64,000 bases of DNA from Prochlorococcus sp. AG-347-K10 (GTDB taxonomy: Bacteria; Cyanobacteriota; Cyanobacteriia; PCC-6307; Cyanobiaceae): the NCBI GenBank assembly GCA_003278955.1, contig QCCB01000005.1, positions 1 through 64,000 of the forward strand, given 5' to 3'. The position numbers were made by a program, and so were the translations under genes. Below the pieces are notes generated by a model. It ran no database searches. It saw only the letters and a program-made list of their open reading frames with translations, and had not been told where the DNA came from. Numbering within the stretch: the stretch's first letter is position 1; the number at the start of each line of letters is the position of its first letter. Below are positions 38,173 through 49,549 of the stretch, in pieces.

Positions 38173-39066
38173 GTGACTAATAATCCTAATAGTTTAATTT
38201 CAAAACCTGAATGGTTAAGGGTCAAAGCTCCACAAGTTGAGCGAATTGGTAATACCGCAAATTTATTAAATGACTTAAATCTCAATACTGTATGTCAAGA
38301 AGCAAGCTGTCCAAATATCGGCGAATGTTTTGCTAGTGGAACTGCAACTTTTCTCATAATGGGTCCTGGTTGCACTAGGGCATGTCCATATTGCGATATT
38401 GATTTTGATAGATCTAAGAGAGACTTAGACCCAACCGAACCATATCGTTTAGCCGAAGCTGTTTTTAGAATGAAGCTTAAGCATGTTGTAATCACATCAG
38501 TTAATAGAGACGATCTTGAGGATGGTGGCGCATCTCAATTTTTTCAATGTGTTCATCAAATAAGAGAAAAATCTCCTGAAACTACTATTGAGCTTCTAAT
38601 ACCTGATCTTTGTGGTAACTGGAAAGCGCTTGAAAAAGTTCTTGATTCAAATCCAAATGTTTTAAACCATAATATTGAGACTGTGTCATCGCTATATAAA
38701 AAAGTAAGACCTCAAGGCAAATATGAAAGAACTCTTGAGTTGCTTAAAAGGACCAGAGACTATTCTCCCAAAATTTATACAAAGTCAGGATTTATGCTTG
38801 GTTTAGGGGAAAAAGATGAGGAAGTCTTAAGTCTTCTTAAGGATTTAAAAAGTAATTTCGTTGATATTGTTACTATTGGCCAATATTTATCTCCTGGCCC
38901 TAATCATTTACCTGTTAAAAGATTTATAAGTCCTTCAAAATTTAACTACTTTAAATTGTTCGGGGAAAAAGATTTAAACTTTATGCAAGTAGTTAGTTCT
39001 CCTTTAACTCGTAGTAGCTATCATGCTGAAGAGATTCAAAAACTTATGAAAAAGTATCCAAGATAG
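38173..39066 (+). CDS. lipA: Lipoyl synthase
   Basis: LipA (297 residues) inserts sulfur at C6 and C8 of protein-bound octanoyl groups. It binds two [4Fe-4S] clusters: the auxiliary cluster cysteines are in [12 protein letters not shown] (Cx4Cx5C), and the radical SAM cluster in CTRACPYCD (Cx3Cx2C). The C-terminal conserved serine lies in TRSSYHAEE. The start is GTG. It converges on the YciI-like gene with 6 bp between stops. Confidence 0.97.
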   Translation: MTNNPNSLISKPEWLRVKAPQVERIGNTANLLNDLNLNTVCQEASCPNIGECFASGTATFLIMGPGCTRACPYCDIDFDRSKRDLDPTEPYRLAEAVFRMKLKHVVITSVNRDDLEDGGASQFFQCVHQIREKSPETTIELLIPDLCGNWKALEKVLDSNPNVLNHNIETVSSLYKKVRPQGKYERTLELLKRTRDYSPKIYTKSGFMLGLGEKDEEVLSLLKDLKSNFVDIVTIGQYLSPGPNHLPVKRFISPSKFNYFKLFGEKDLNFMQVVSSPLTRSSYHAEEIQKLMKKYPR

Positions 39067-39072
39067 TTATAT

Positions 39073-39366
39073 TCATTTATTTGGATCAACCCACTCATTT
39101 AATTTCCATTCAACTAGATCATTTTTAATCATTGGATCATTCTTAATTATTGTTAGTGCATTTCTATAGTTATTCATCTCAAGAATGAGTAATCCGCCGT
39201 CACCTGGCCTCTTTAACTCATCTACTAAAAAACCACTTTTTATATTAATTCCCTCTTTTTTTAATTTTTTTACCCAATCTATATGTTCGTTAATTATTTT
39301 TCGTTTTAAATCATTATTAATTAAGTATTCTTTTTTTATAATTTCAGTTTTTACAAAGAAAGGCAT
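39073..39366 (-). CDS. YciI-like protein
   Basis: This 97-residue protein has the YCII/DUF1428-like ferredoxin fold core: DHIDWVKKL-type helix, GFLVDELKRPGDGGLLILEM and a final helix (NEWVDPNK). YciI-family proteins form dimers with a proposed His/Asp active site, and the function is mostly unknown. Its ATG abuts the glutamate synthase stop (TAA|ATG), so it is probably co-translated. Confidence 0.8.
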   Translation of the reverse strand: MPFFVKTEIIKKEYLINNDLKRKIINEHIDWVKKLKKEGINIKSGFLVDELKRPGDGGLLILEMNNYRNALTIIKNDPMIKNDLVEWKLNEWVDPNK

Positions 39367-42300
39367 TTACATTTTTTTTATACCAAGCATCTCTTCTTCG
39401 CTTGGGGGAACAATTAATTTGAAAGTACTCTTAAAATGAGACCAATTTTCAATTATTTTGGCAGCCTTTAAGCTATTTGTTTTTGCTTGATATTCTCTAA
39501 TAATTTCCAACAAGATATTTTCCTGTTTTGATGAAGTTATTCGATGAATGCTTACTATTTCTTTATTTACTTTGTTACTTAAATCATTATTTTCATCAAT
39601 TATAAAAGCTATTCCACCAGTCATGCCCGCACCAATATTCCTTCCTGTGGAACCTAGAACAACTACTTTCCCACCAGTCATGTATTCACAACAATGATCA
39701 CCTGCTCCTTCTATAACCGCTGTAGCGCCACTATTTCTTACTGCAAATCTTTCGCCCGATTTTCCTAATGCAAATAATTTTCCACCTGTTGCTCCATAAA
39801 GACAGGTGTTTCCTAAAATAACTTGTTCGGAGGAAGTTTCATCTATTTTTGGTGGGATTATTGTGAGTATTCCTCCATTCATTCCCTTACAAACATAATC
39901 ATTAGCTTCACCGATTAATTGAATATTCATTCCCTGCAATAAAAAGGCACCAAAGCTTTGTCCTGCATGTCCTTTGAAATTTAAATTAAGTTCGCCATTG
40001 TAGCCAGTGTTGCCGTGAAGTTCTGCGATTTCGCCTGATATTTTCGCACAAACACTTCTATCCGTATTTTTTATCTCAATTTCTTTGGTTAATATTTCGT
40101 GATTTTTAATTGAATCTATAAATTCAGTATCAGATAAAAACTCGTCTTCTAATACAGAACCATTACTATGGGCAGTTTTTGAATGTTTTAACCATGATCT
40201 ATCAGTGGTTGAGTGTTTATTTACTAAAGAAGAAAGATCAATATTAGAAGTTTTTGGAAGATCGATATTTCTTGCAGAAAGAAATTCTTGATTACCAATC
40301 AGGTCTTCCATATTAGAAACACCGATACTACTCATTATCTGCCTTACTTCTTCAGCAATATACAAGAAAAAATTGACAACATTTTCTGGAATACCTTTAA
40401 ATCTTTTTCTTAATTCTTCTTTTTGAGTGGCAACTCCAACAGGACACTTGTTTGTATGACAAACCCGAGCCATTATGCATCCTTCAGCAATCATCGCTAC
40501 AGAACCAAAACCGTATTCTTCAGCACCTAGTAAAGCTGCAATAACTACATCCCAGCCTGTTTTAAGACCTCCATCAGTTCTCAAAATTACTCTTTCACGT
40601 AAGTTATTCTCTAAGAGAGATTTATGAACCTCAGCAACACCTAGTTCCCATGGTAAACCTGCATGTTTAATAGAACTCAGGGGTGAAGCACCTGTACCTC
40701 CGTCATGGCCTGATATTTGAATTACATCTGCATTGGCTTTGCTTACTCCAGCAGCAATAGTGCCTATACCAATTTCAGAAACAAGTTTAACGCTTACTTT
40801 CGCTTTTGGATGAACTTGGTGTAAGTCGTGGATAAGTTGAGCTAAATCTTCAATTGAATAAATATCATGATGCGGGGGAGGAGATATTAAAGCTACTCCA
40901 GGTTTACTATTTCTTAGTTTTGCGATGTAAGAATCAACTTTTGGACCAGGCAATTGTCCCCCTTCTCCGGGTTTTGCACCTTGAGCCATTTTAATTTCGA
41001 GTTGTTTACCACTTCTTAGATATTCAGGTGTAACGCCAAATCTTCCTGATGCTATTTGTTTAATTGCTGAACATGCGGTGTCTCCATTCTCTAAACCTTT
41101 AATAAATGGCAACGTCGCTGATTGAGTATTTTCATCGATATCATTTAAAATATTGAAACGAGCTGGATCTTCCCCCCCTTCTCCACTATTACTTTTTCCA
41201 CCAATTCTATTCATTGCAACTGCTAAAACTTCATGCGCCTCCCTGGATAAAGCACCTAAACTCATTCCTCCAGTACAGAACCTTTTGCAAATTGATTCAA
41301 CACTTTCAACTTCCTCTAGTGGAATACTTTTTCTTTTTGAATTAATTGTTAGTAAATCTCTTAGAGATGTTGTCGGTCTATTACTAATTAGTTTTTTGTA
41401 AGTTTCAAAATGATCGTATCCTGGTCCTTGTTTTACCGCTGAATGTAAAACTTTGGACATCTCTGGGTTATTTGAATGATATTCTCCATTATTTCTAAAT
41501 TGTACAAATCCTAAAAATTCTAATTTCTTCAAATCGATCTCTGGATAGGCTTTCGTATGTATTGAAAGTGTTTCACTAGTTAATTCTTTTAATGTTATGC
41601 CAGCTATACGGCTTGTTGTACCATCAAAAGCAATTTTTATTAAGTCAGATCCAAGGCCTACAGCTTCAAAAATTTGTGCACCATGGTAACTAGATAAAAG
41701 TGAGATGCCTATTTTTGAGAGAATTTTTCTTAGACCGTCTTCTAGCGCTTTTTTAATATTTTCTTGAACATCAATTATTGATAATGGATTAATTTTTTTG
41801 CTATCAATGAGTTTTTGTGTTTTTGGATGTTTTAACCAGTGTCTACCTGCTTCGAAGGTCAACCAAGGGCAAACTGCACTTGCACCATATCCAATTAAAC
41901 AAGCTAAGTGATGTGTGCTCCAACATTGACCGGTCTCAATGATTAGAGAAGCTTTTAGCCTGATTTCTTTTTTAAGAAGATAATGATGAATTGCTCCAAC
42001 AGCAAGTAAAGGAGGTATAAAAGTCTTTTTAGGATTAATTCCCTTATCAGAAATGATAATTAAAGAACAACCTTCTTTTATTAACAGCTCACTCTTTTTA
42101 CAAATTGATTTTAATTGGTTCTCTAAGCCTTGAATACCTTCTTCTATGTCAAACAAACTTGAAATTATCTGAGATTTAATTTTTGATCTTTTGATGGAAA
42201 TAAGTTCTTCCTCATTAAGAATCGGACTTTGTAAATGAATAAAAGGTTTTGGATCTTTTATTGCAAATGGTGTACATCTTTCTCCTAGATGCATCTCTAA

Positions 42301-43938
42301 ACTCATTACAAGTTTTTCCCTCAGAGGGTCAATAGGAGGATTAGTAACTTGCGCAAATCTTTGCTTAAAATAGTCGTATAAAATGTGTGGCTTAGATGAA
42401 AGAACTGCTAATGGGATGTCGTCGCCCATGCAATAAGTTGGCTCTTTAGCTAATGAAGCCATTGAATCTAAGATAAGATCATTATCTTCCGCTGAAAAAC
42501 CGTATGCAGTTTGTTGTTGCAACAACTCAAGGTCTTTTAATTTGCAGTCTTTAACCCATTCATTATTTTCAATTTTTATAGTTCTATTACTGAGCAGATT
42601 TTTATAATCATGCCTTTTAGCTGCTTCAGATTTTACTTCCCAATTTCTTAGGATTTTATTCTGATGAAAATCAACTGCCAACATTTGTCCCGGTCCTAAT
42701 CGACCTTTTTCTCTTACTCTCTTCTCTTCAAGATCTACTACGCCTGTTTCGGAACCCATTATTACGAAACCATCATTTGTAATTGAATATCTTGCTGGTC
42801 TTAGACCATTTCTATCAAGCGTTGCTCCTACAAAATTTCCATCTGCAAAGACAAGAAGAGCAGGTCCATCCCAAGCTTCTTGTAGGCTCGCAGAATACTC
42901 ATAAAAAGATTTAATGTCTTCTCTTTGTTCAAGTTCTGGTTGATCTCTAAATGCTTCAGGAACAAGTTTTAATAATGAATCAGTTATTGGTTGGCCTGAG
43001 CGAATATTAATTTCAAGGGTTGCATCAAGATTTGATGAATCACTTTTATTTACATCTACAATAGGCTTGATTTCATTAGATAACCCTCCCCAAAAATCAT
43101 CTATATGTGTTTCTGAAGCTTTAGCCCAATTGATATTGCCCAAGAGAGTATTTATTTCGCCATTATGACCTAAAAACCTCATTGGCTGAGCTAGTGGCCA
43201 TTTTGGAAGTGTATTAGTGCTAAATCTACGATGATAAACAGAAAATGAGACTTTAAAACTCTCTTCTTTTAGATCTTGATAAAACTCAGATAATATTTCG
43301 GAACGTACCATGCCTTTATAAACAACTGTTTGAGAACTTAGTGAGGCAAAATAAAATTCACAATCTCCAACATGGTTTTTAAAAGTTTCTCTTATTTTTT
43401 TTTCAATTCTTTTTCTTAATTGAAATAAAAGCCTTTCAATATCCTGATGATCTTTTTTATCTATGTATAAAAACCATTGACAGATGAATGGAGCATTTGC
43501 TTTAGCTAAAGGACCTAAGATTTCATTATTAACAGGTACTGTTCTCCAAAATGTTTTGTTAAATTTTAATTTTTCTGCTTCCAGATCGCATATTGATTTA
43601 CATTTTTCAATTTTCTCTTCTTTATTAGGCATAAAAACCATGCCTAAACCTTTGTTCAATTCTTGTGTATTTTTTAAATCCATTTTTTCTTCTAGGAATT
43701 CCCATGGAATTGAACATAATATGCCTGCTCCATCTCCTGAATCACTATCTCCTCCACAACCTCCTCTATGCTCCATGCAGTTAAGGCCCTTTAATGATTG
43801 TTTCAAGATCCAGTTGCTTTCTATCCCATTGACATTTGCTATAAAACCCACTCCACAGGCATCTTTCTCCCCAATTATTCCATTTGGGGAATAACTATCT
43901 TGATATGGACCAAGGAATCTTTTGATACTCTCTGCCAT
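39367..43938 (-). CDS. glsF: Ferredoxin-dependent glutamate synthase (Fd-GOGAT)
   Basis: This 1523-residue enzyme converts 2-oxoglutarate and glutamine to two glutamates in nitrogen assimilation. A glutaminase domain begins after a short pro-sequence; the conserved Cys28 (DACGVGFIANV) would be the new N-terminus. The FMN/TIM-barrel core carries the [3Fe-4S] cysteines in CIMARVCHTNKCPVG. The C-terminal GXGXG-type beta-helix is at the end. It lacks a small subunit partner, as expected for the ferredoxin type. It is divergent from rpsL. Confidence 0.97.
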   Translation of the reverse strand: MAESIKRFLGPYQDSYSPNGIIGEKDACGVGFIANVNGIESNWILKQSLKGLNCMEHRGGCGGDSDSGDGAGILCSIPWEFLEEKMDLKNTQELNKGLGMVFMPNKEEKIEKCKSICDLEAEKLKFNKTFWRTVPVNNEILGPLAKANAPFICQWFLYIDKKDHQDIERLLFQLRKRIEKKIRETFKNHVGDCEFYFASLSSQTVVYKGMVRSEILSEFYQDLKEESFKVSFSVYHRRFSTNTLPKWPLAQPMRFLGHNGEINTLLGNINWAKASETHIDDFWGGLSNEIKPIVDVNKSDSSNLDATLEINIRSGQPITDSLLKLVPEAFRDQPELEQREDIKSFYEYSASLQEAWDGPALLVFADGNFVGATLDRNGLRPARYSITNDGFVIMGSETGVVDLEEKRVREKGRLGPGQMLAVDFHQNKILRNWEVKSEAAKRHDYKNLLSNRTIKIENNEWVKDCKLKDLELLQQQTAYGFSAEDNDLILDSMASLAKEPTYCMGDDIPLAVLSSKPHILYDYFKQRFAQVTNPPIDPLREKLVMSLEMHLGERCTPFAIKDPKPFIHLQSPILNEEELISIKRSKIKSQIISSLFDIEEGIQGLENQLKSICKKSELLIKEGCSLIIISDKGINPKKTFIPPLLAVGAIHHYLLKKEIRLKASLIIETGQCWSTHHLACLIGYGASAVCPWLTFEAGRHWLKHPKTQKLIDSKKINPLSIIDVQENIKKALEDGLRKILSKIGISLLSSYHGAQIFEAVGLGSDLIKIAFDGTTSRIAGITLKELTSETLSIHTKAYPEIDLKKLEFLGFVQFRNNGEYHSNNPEMSKVLHSAVKQGPGYDHFETYKKLISNRPTTSLRDLLTINSKRKSIPLEEVESVESICKRFCTGGMSLGALSREAHEVLAVAMNRIGGKSNSGEGGEDPARFNILNDIDENTQSATLPFIKGLENGDTACSAIKQIASGRFGVTPEYLRSGKQLEIKMAQGAKPGEGGQLPGPKVDSYIAKLRNSKPGVALISPPPHHDIYSIEDLAQLIHDLHQVHPKAKVSVKLVSEIGIGTIAAGVSKANADVIQISGHDGGTGASPLSSIKHAGLPWELGVAEVHKSLLENNLRERVILRTDGGLKTGWDVVIAALLGAEEYGFGSVAMIAEGCIMARVCHTNKCPVGVATQKEELRKRFKGIPENVVNFFLYIAEEVRQIMSSIGVSNMEDLIGNQEFLSARNIDLPKTSNIDLSSLVNKHSTTDRSWLKHSKTAHSNGSVLEDEFLSDTEFIDSIKNHEILTKEIEIKNTDRSVCAKISGEIAELHGNTGYNGELNLNFKGHAGQSFGAFLLQGMNIQLIGEANDYVCKGMNGGILTIIPPKIDETSSEQVILGNTCLYGATGGKLFALGKSGERFAVRNSGATAVIEGAGDHCCEYMTGGKVVVLGSTGRNIGAGMTGGIAFIIDENNDLSNKVNKEIVSIHRITSSKQENILLEIIREYQAKTNSLKAAKIIENWSHFKSTFKLIVPPSEEEMLGIKKM

Positions 43939-44130
43939 AGATATTTAATTCTATTTAGTTATTTATGTACTCCTATTATAAAAATAAATATGAAAATAAA
44001 TCTAAAGATAATGAATATTTACCAAAGAATTTTAATTTGACAAATTAAAAAAAATATAATTAAAAACTTTTAGTTAGTGCTCGTAAAAGGTTATTATGTT
44101 TAAATGTTTATTTTATCTAAAGAATAATAG

Positions 44131-44505
44131 ATGCCCACCATCTCACAATTAGTAGGTTCAGAAAGAAAACGTCTGACAAAGAAAACAAAATCTCCTGCAT
44201 TAAAAGCTTGCCCTGAGAGAAGAGGGGTATGTACAAGAGTATATACATCAACACCAAAAAAGCCTAATTCAGCTTTGAGAAAAGTTGCTAGGGTTAGATT
44301 AACTTCTGGTTTCGAAGTAACAGCTTACATACCCGGTATTGGACATAACTTGCAAGAACACTCTGTAGTTCTACTTAGGGGTGGAAGAGTTAAGGATTTA
44401 CCAGGTGTTAGATATCATATAATTAGAGGAACTTTAGATACGGCTGGAGTCAAGGATAGACGCCAATCCAGGTCTAAGTATGGAGCAAAAGCTCCAAAAG
44501 ATTAA
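44131..44505 (+). CDS. rpsL: 30S ribosomal protein S12
   Basis: S12 (124 residues) acts at the decoding centre. It contains [14 protein letters not shown] at the start and the [15 protein letters not shown] and [17 protein letters not shown] segments. Lys and Pro at the streptomycin-sensitive loop are the common forms. It begins the str operon. Confidence 0.98.
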   Translation: MPTISQLVGSERKRLTKKTKSPALKACPERRGVCTRVYTSTPKKPNSALRKVARVRLTSGFEVTAYIPGIGHNLQEHSVVLLRGGRVKDLPGVRYHIIRGTLDTAGVKDRRQSRSKYGAKAPKD

Positions 44506-44530
44506 TTTGTAAACATCACTTTCTAAAAAA

Positions 44531-45001
44531 ATGTCACGTCGTAATGCAGCAGTAAAAAGACCAGTTCTTCCAGATCCTCAATTTAATAGTCGTCTTGCTT
44601 CAATGATGATTTCCCGATTGATGAAACATGGTAAAAAATCTACAGCTCAAAGAATATTGTCTGATGCTTTTTCTTTAATAAGCGAGAGAACAGGTGGGAA
44701 TGCAGTCGAATTATTTGAAACAGCTGTAAAAAATGCTACTCCTCTTGTCGAGGTAAGAGCTAGAAGAGTTGGTGGTGCAACATATCAAGTACCTATGGAA
44801 GTACGCCAAGAGAGGGGGACAGCTATGGCATTAAGATGGCTTGTTACATTTTCACGTGCAAGAAATGGCAAAAGTATGTCCCAAAAACTTGCTGGTGAGT
44901 TGATGGATGCGGCCAATGAAACTGGAAGTGCAGTTAAAAAAAGAGAAGACACTCACAAAATGGCTGAAGCTAATAAAGCTTTTGCACATTACAGATATTA
45001 A
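44531..45001 (+). CDS. rpsG: 30S ribosomal protein S7
   Basis: S7 (156 residues) initiates 30S head assembly. The segments [17 protein letters not shown] and [18 protein letters not shown] are diagnostic. It lies 25 bp after rpsL and about 97 bp before fusA. Confidence 0.98.
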   Translation: MSRRNAAVKRPVLPDPQFNSRLASMMISRLMKHGKKSTAQRILSDAFSLISERTGGNAVELFETAVKNATPLVEVRARRVGGATYQVPMEVRQERGTAMALRWLVTFSRARNGKSMSQKLAGELMDAANETGSAVKKREDTHKMAEANKAFAHYRY

Positions 45002-45098
45002 TTTCATCAAAAAGGTACTTAAGTAGTTTATTATTAATAAAGTTTGCCTTTTGGGTGAACTATACTTATTAAAATTAATTTTATTTGGAGCTTGAAAA

Positions 45099-47174
45099 TT
45101 GGCACGCGACTTTCCCCTAGAACGAGTAAGGAACATAGGTATAGCCGCTCATATTGATGCAGGGAAGACAACAACAACAGAAAGGATTTTGTTTTATTCA
45201 GGTGTTGTGCACAAGATAGGAGAGGTTCATGATGGTGCTGCAGTAACAGATTGGATGGCTCAAGAAAGAGAAAGAGGAATAACTATCACTGCTGCTGCAA
45301 TATCTACTAGTTGGCAAGATCATAGAATTAATATTATTGATACTCCTGGACACGTTGACTTTACTATTGAAGTAGAAAGATCAATGAGAGTTTTGGACGG
45401 GGTAATAGCTGTTTTTTGCGCAGTTGGAGGAGTGCAGCCTCAATCTGAGACAGTTTGGCGTCAAGCAGATAGATACTCAGTTCCAAGAATGGTCTTTGTT
45501 AATAAAATGGACAGGACTGGTGCAGATTTTCTTAAAGTTAATAAACAAATTAAGGATCGATTAAAGGCAAATGCACTTCCAATTCAGCTACCTATCGGAG
45601 CTGAAGGTGATCTTACAGGTATTATTGATTTAGTCGCCAATAAAGCATATCTTTACAAAAATGATTTAGGTACTGATATAGAAGAAGCACCAATTCCATC
45701 TGAAATGGAGGAGGAAGCTGCAGAATGGAGAAATAAGCTGATGGAGAGTGTTGCAGAAAATGATGAAGATTTGATTGAGATTTTCCTTGAAACAGGCGAA
45801 TTATCTACAGAACAACTTAAAAAAGGTATCAGAGAAGGTGTCTTAAAACATGGGTTAGTTCCCGTATTATGCGGTTCAGCATTTAAGAATAAAGGAGTTC
45901 AACTCGTTTTAGATGCTGTTGTTGATTACTTGCCAGCACCAGTTGATGTAAAACCAATACAAGGAGTTTTACCAAGTGGTAAGGAAGATGTAAGACCTTC
46001 AGATGATAACGCTCCTTTCAGTGCATTAGCTTTCAAAGTTATGTCAGATCCTTATGGGAAATTAACTTTTGTAAGAATGTATTCAGGTGTTCTTTCAAAA
46101 GGAAGTTATGTTATGAATTCTACTAAGGATGCTAAAGAAAGAATTTCTAGATTAGTTATTCTTAAGGCTGATGAAAGAGAGGAGGTTGATGAATTGAGGG
46201 CGGGTGATTTAGGAGCTGTATTAGGTCTTAAAAATACAACAACTGGCGACACTTTATGTAACACAGAAGATCCAATAGTTTTAGAGACGTTGTTCATCCC
46301 TGAGCCAGTTATTTCAGTGGCTGTTGAGCCAAAAACTAAAGGGGATATGGAAAAATTATCAAAAGCTTTAACTGCTTTGTCTGAAGAGGATCCAACCTTT
46401 AGGGTAAGTACAGACTCTGAGACAAATCAAACTGTTATTGCAGGTATGGGTGAGTTACATTTGGAAATTCTTGTTGACAGAATGTTAAGGGAATTTAAAG
46501 TTGAAGCAAATATAGGAGCTCCACAGGTTTCATATAGAGAGACAATTAGGTCTAGTTCTAAAGGTGAAGGTAAATATGCAAGACAAACTGGAGGAAAAGG
46601 TCAATATGGTCATGTGATTATTGAAATGGAACCTGCTGAAGTTGGAAAAGGTTTTGAATTTGTAAACAAAATTGTTGGCGGAGCTGTACCAAAAGAGTAT
46701 ATTGGTCCTGCATCTAATGGAATGAAAGAAACCTGTGAATCTGGTGTTCTTGCCGGTTATCCACTCATTGATGTAAAAGTAACACTAGTCGATGGTTCAT
46801 TCCACGATGTAGACTCATCTGAAATGGCCTTCAAAATTGCAGGTTCCATGGCTTTCAAAGACGGGGTTAAAAAATGCAATCCTGTCCTTTTAGAGCCTAT
46901 GATGAAAGTTGAGGTCGAAAGTCCTGATGACTTTCTTGGATCTGTAATTGGAGATCTCTCTTCTAGAAGGGGTCAAGTTGAAGGGCAATCCGTTGATGAT
47001 GGATTGTCTAAGGTACAGGCCAAAGTGCCCCTAGCCGAAATGTTCGGTTATGCCACTCAACTCCGATCAATGACTCAAGGTCGGGGTATATTTTCAATGG
47101 AGTTCGCAAATTATGAGGAAGTTCCTCGTAATGTTGCTGAAGCTATCATTTCCAAGAATCAGGGCAACTCCTGA
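45099..47174 (+). CDS. fusA: Elongation factor G
   Basis: EF-G (691 residues) catalyses GTP-dependent translocation. P-loop [13 protein letters not shown] begins near residue 17, switch II is DTPGHVDFT, and domains II-V follow. The start codon is TTG, giving [12 protein letters not shown], which is the conserved family beginning. Confidence 0.98.
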   Translation: MARDFPLERVRNIGIAAHIDAGKTTTTERILFYSGVVHKIGEVHDGAAVTDWMAQERERGITITAAAISTSWQDHRINIIDTPGHVDFTIEVERSMRVLDGVIAVFCAVGGVQPQSETVWRQADRYSVPRMVFVNKMDRTGADFLKVNKQIKDRLKANALPIQLPIGAEGDLTGIIDLVANKAYLYKNDLGTDIEEAPIPSEMEEEAAEWRNKLMESVAENDEDLIEIFLETGELSTEQLKKGIREGVLKHGLVPVLCGSAFKNKGVQLVLDAVVDYLPAPVDVKPIQGVLPSGKEDVRPSDDNAPFSALAFKVMSDPYGKLTFVRMYSGVLSKGSYVMNSTKDAKERISRLVILKADEREEVDELRAGDLGAVLGLKNTTTGDTLCNTEDPIVLETLFIPEPVISVAVEPKTKGDMEKLSKALTALSEEDPTFRVSTDSETNQTVIAGMGELHLEILVDRMLREFKVEANIGAPQVSYRETIRSSSKGEGKYARQTGGKGQYGHVIIEMEPAEVGKGFEFVNKIVGGAVPKEYIGPASNGMKETCESGVLAGYPLIDVKVTLVDGSFHDVDSSEMAFKIAGSMAFKDGVKKCNPVLLEPMMKVEVESPDDFLGSVIGDLSSRRGQVEGQSVDDGLSKVQAKVPLAEMFGYATQLRSMTQGRGIFSMEFANYEEVPRNVAEAIISKNQGNS

Positions 47175-47218
47175 TCTCTAAACTAAAACACTCTAAACCC
47201 TCGATTCTTTAATTTAAA

Positions 47219-48418
47219 ATGGCTCGCGAGAAGTTCGAAAGGAACAAACCTCATGTCAACATAGGTACTATTGGCCATGTTGATCATGGAAAAACAACAC
47301 TAACTGCTGCTATTACAAATGTATTAGCCAAAAAAGGTCAAGCACAAGCTCAAGACTATGGAGACATTGATGGTGCTCCTGAAGAAAGAGAGCGTGGCAT
47401 TACCATTAATACAGCTCACGTTGAATATGAAACTGAAGGCAGACATTATGCTCATGTAGATTGCCCAGGACATGCTGATTATGTGAAAAACATGATCACT
47501 GGGGCTGCCCAGATGGACGGAGCTATTCTAGTTTGCGCCGCTACAGACGGTCCTATGGCTCAAACAAAAGAGCATATTCTTTTAGCTAAACAGGTTGGAG
47601 TCCCTGCTCTTGTAGTTGCTCTCAATAAGTGCGATATGGTCGATGATGAAGAAATTATTGAACTTGTTGAGATGGAAATCAGAGAACTATTAGATAGCTA
47701 TGACTTCCCTGGAGATGATATTCCTATCGTTCAAGTTTCTGGTTTAAAAGCTCTTGAAGGGGATTCAACTTGGGAATCAAAGATTGAAGAATTAATGAAA
47801 GCAGTTGATGCTAACATTCCTGAACCAGAAAGAGAAGTTGATAAACCATTCTTGATGGCAGTTGAAGACGTTTTCTCGATTACTGGTAGAGGAACTGTTG
47901 CTACTGGAAGAATTGAGAGAGGTAAAGTTAAGGTTGGTGAAGAAGTCGAAATAGTTGGAATAAGAGACACAAGATTAACAACTGTTACTGGTGTTGAAAT
48001 GTTCCGTAAACTTCTTGACGAAGGTATGGCTGGTGATAATGTAGGTTTACTTTTACGTGGAGTTCAGAAGGAAGATATTGAGAGAGGAATGGTACTTGTT
48101 AAGAAAGGTTCTATTACCCCTCATACTCAGTTTGAAGGAGAAGTTTATGTTCTCAAAAAAGAAGAGGGCGGAAGACATACTCCTTTCTTTGCAGGATATA
48201 GACCTCAGTTTTATATCAGAACAACTGATGTGACAGGTCAAATAACCGCATTTACTTCTGATGATGGCTCTAATGTTGAAATGGTTATGCCAGGAGACAG
48301 AATCAAGATGACTGGAGAATTAATTTGTCCAGTAGCTATTGAGCAAGGTATGCGATTCGCAATCCGTGAAGGTGGGCGTACTATAGGTGCTGGAGTTGTT
48401 TCTAAAATACTCAAATAA
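47219..48418 (+). CDS. tuf: Elongation factor Tu
   Basis: EF-Tu (399 residues) delivers aminoacyl-tRNA to the ribosome. GHVDHGKTT is at residues 19-27, DCPGHADY is the switch II region, and NKCD binds guanine. Only one tuf copy is visible here, followed by rpsJ. Confidence 0.99.
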   Translation: MAREKFERNKPHVNIGTIGHVDHGKTTLTAAITNVLAKKGQAQAQDYGDIDGAPEERERGITINTAHVEYETEGRHYAHVDCPGHADYVKNMITGAAQMDGAILVCAATDGPMAQTKEHILLAKQVGVPALVVALNKCDMVDDEEIIELVEMEIRELLDSYDFPGDDIPIVQVSGLKALEGDSTWESKIEELMKAVDANIPEPEREVDKPFLMAVEDVFSITGRGTVATGRIERGKVKVGEEVEIVGIRDTRLTTVTGVEMFRKLLDEGMAGDNVGLLLRGVQKEDIERGMVLVKKGSITPHTQFEGEVYVLKKEEGGRHTPFFAGYRPQFYIRTTDVTGQITAFTSDDGSNVEMVMPGDRIKMTGELICPVAIEQGMRFAIREGGRTIGAGVVSKILK

Positions 48419-48471
48419 TATATTTGAATTTTAAAAATTTAACCTCAATCATCTAATATAGATATAAGGAT

Positions 48472-48497
48472 AAGGGTCATTTGAATTAATGACCCTT
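48472..48497 (+). other. Perfect 10-bp hairpin between tuf and rpsJ
   Basis: AAGGGTCATT (48472-48481) pairs with AATGACCCTT (48488-48497) around a 6-nt loop. No T-run follows, so it is not a normal terminator. It ends about 18 bp before the rpsJ start and may stabilise or attenuate the transcript. Confidence 0.6.
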
Positions 48498-48515
48498 CAC
48501 TAGAATTTTGAAACT

Positions 48516-48836
48516 ATGACTGCATCTATTGCACAACAAAAAATAAGAATAAGACTGAAAGCATTCGATAGAAGGATGCTTGATTTATCTTGCGACAAAA
48601 TAATCCAAACTGCTGATACTACTTCTGCTTCAGCAATAGGTCCCATACCTTTACCAACAAAAAGGAAGATTTATTGCGTCCTAAGATCACCTCATGTGGA
48701 TAAAGATTCTCGAGAGCATTTTGAAACAAGAACACATAGAAGAATAATAGATATCTATAGTCCTTCTGCAAAAACTATTGATGCTTTAATGAAACTAGAT
48801 CTCCCTAGTGGTGTAGATATAGAAGTTAAACTTTAA
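48516..48836 (+). CDS. rpsJ: 30S ribosomal protein S10
   Basis: S10 (106 residues) acts in the 30S head and in NusB antitermination. [19 protein letters not shown] and [16 protein letters not shown] are typical. Cyanobacteria place rpsJ after tuf instead of before rplC, as here. Confidence 0.98.
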   Translation: MTASIAQQKIRIRLKAFDRRMLDLSCDKIIQTADTTSASAIGPIPLPTKRKIYCVLRSPHVDKDSREHFETRTHRRIIDIYSPSAKTIDALMKLDLPSGVDIEVKL

Positions 48837-48892
48837 TAAATCCCGAAATCTCCTTAAATTGATTAATATAAATATATTGAAATGAGGTTTAA

Positions 48893-49549
48893 ATGGGAGA
48901 ACTCTCAGTAAGGGAATTGCCTTTATTTCCTTTGCCAGAGGTAGTCCTTTTTCCTCAAGAGGTATTGCCTTTACATATTTTTGAATCCAGATATAGGATC
49001 ATGCTCCAATCTGTTCTTGAAAGCGATTCTATGTTTGGAGTAATTAAATGGGATCCAGCCACCAAAAGTATGGCTAATGTTGGATGTTGTGCACAAATTA
49101 TAAAGCATCAAACTGCTGAGGATGGTAGAAGCAATATTATTACACTGGGACAACAAAGGTTTCAAGTTTTAGAAATTATGCGTTCGACACCATTTTGTTC
49201 CGCGATGGTTAGTTGGATTAGTGATGATAAAATTGATGACTTGCAAAAATTAGATTCTCTAAATGATTTAGTCAAACAAGCACTTAGTGATGTAATCACT
49301 TTAACAAGTAAATTGACTAATACTAAGAAAAATTTACCTGATAAATTACCTGACAACCCAATGGATTTATCATTTTGGATAGGTGCACATTTGGGCGGTC
49401 CTGTTGCGGAGGAACAGCAAAGACTTCTTGAGGAAAAAAATACTTTTACCCGTTTGCAAAGAGAATATGAAATGCTCGATCATACAAGAAAACAACTTGC
49501 AGCAAGAACAGCATTGAAAGAAAGTTTTCCTGATATAAAAGAAAATTAA
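48893..49549 (+). CDS. Lon substrate-binding-domain protein
   Basis: This 218-residue protein consists of a LON N-terminal domain (LPLFPLPEVVLFPQEVLPLHIFE) plus a helical tail, with no ATPase or protease domain. Stand-alone LON domains are common in cyanobacteria and may bind peptides or RNA-processing partners. Its stop abuts the next ATG (TAA|ATG), so the following methyltransferase is probably coupled. Confidence 0.88.
   Translation: MGELSVRELPLFPLPEVVLFPQEVLPLHIFESRYRIMLQSVLESDSMFGVIKWDPATKSMANVGCCAQIIKHQTAEDGRSNIITLGQQRFQVLEIMRSTPFCSAMVSWISDDKIDDLQKLDSLNDLVKQALSDVITLTSKLTNTKKNLPDKLPDNPMDLSFWIGAHLGGPVAEEQQRLLEEKNTFTRLQREYEMLDHTRKQLAARTALKESFPDIKEN

Noticed and set aside
43484-43894. 136-codon ORF opposite glutamate synthase
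   Set aside because: It lies wholly inside glsF on the other strand and its sequence looks like an antisense translation; no start context or family.
48472-48497. Intrinsic terminator after tuf
   Set aside because: The stem is perfect but no T-run follows, and rpsJ begins 18 bp later.
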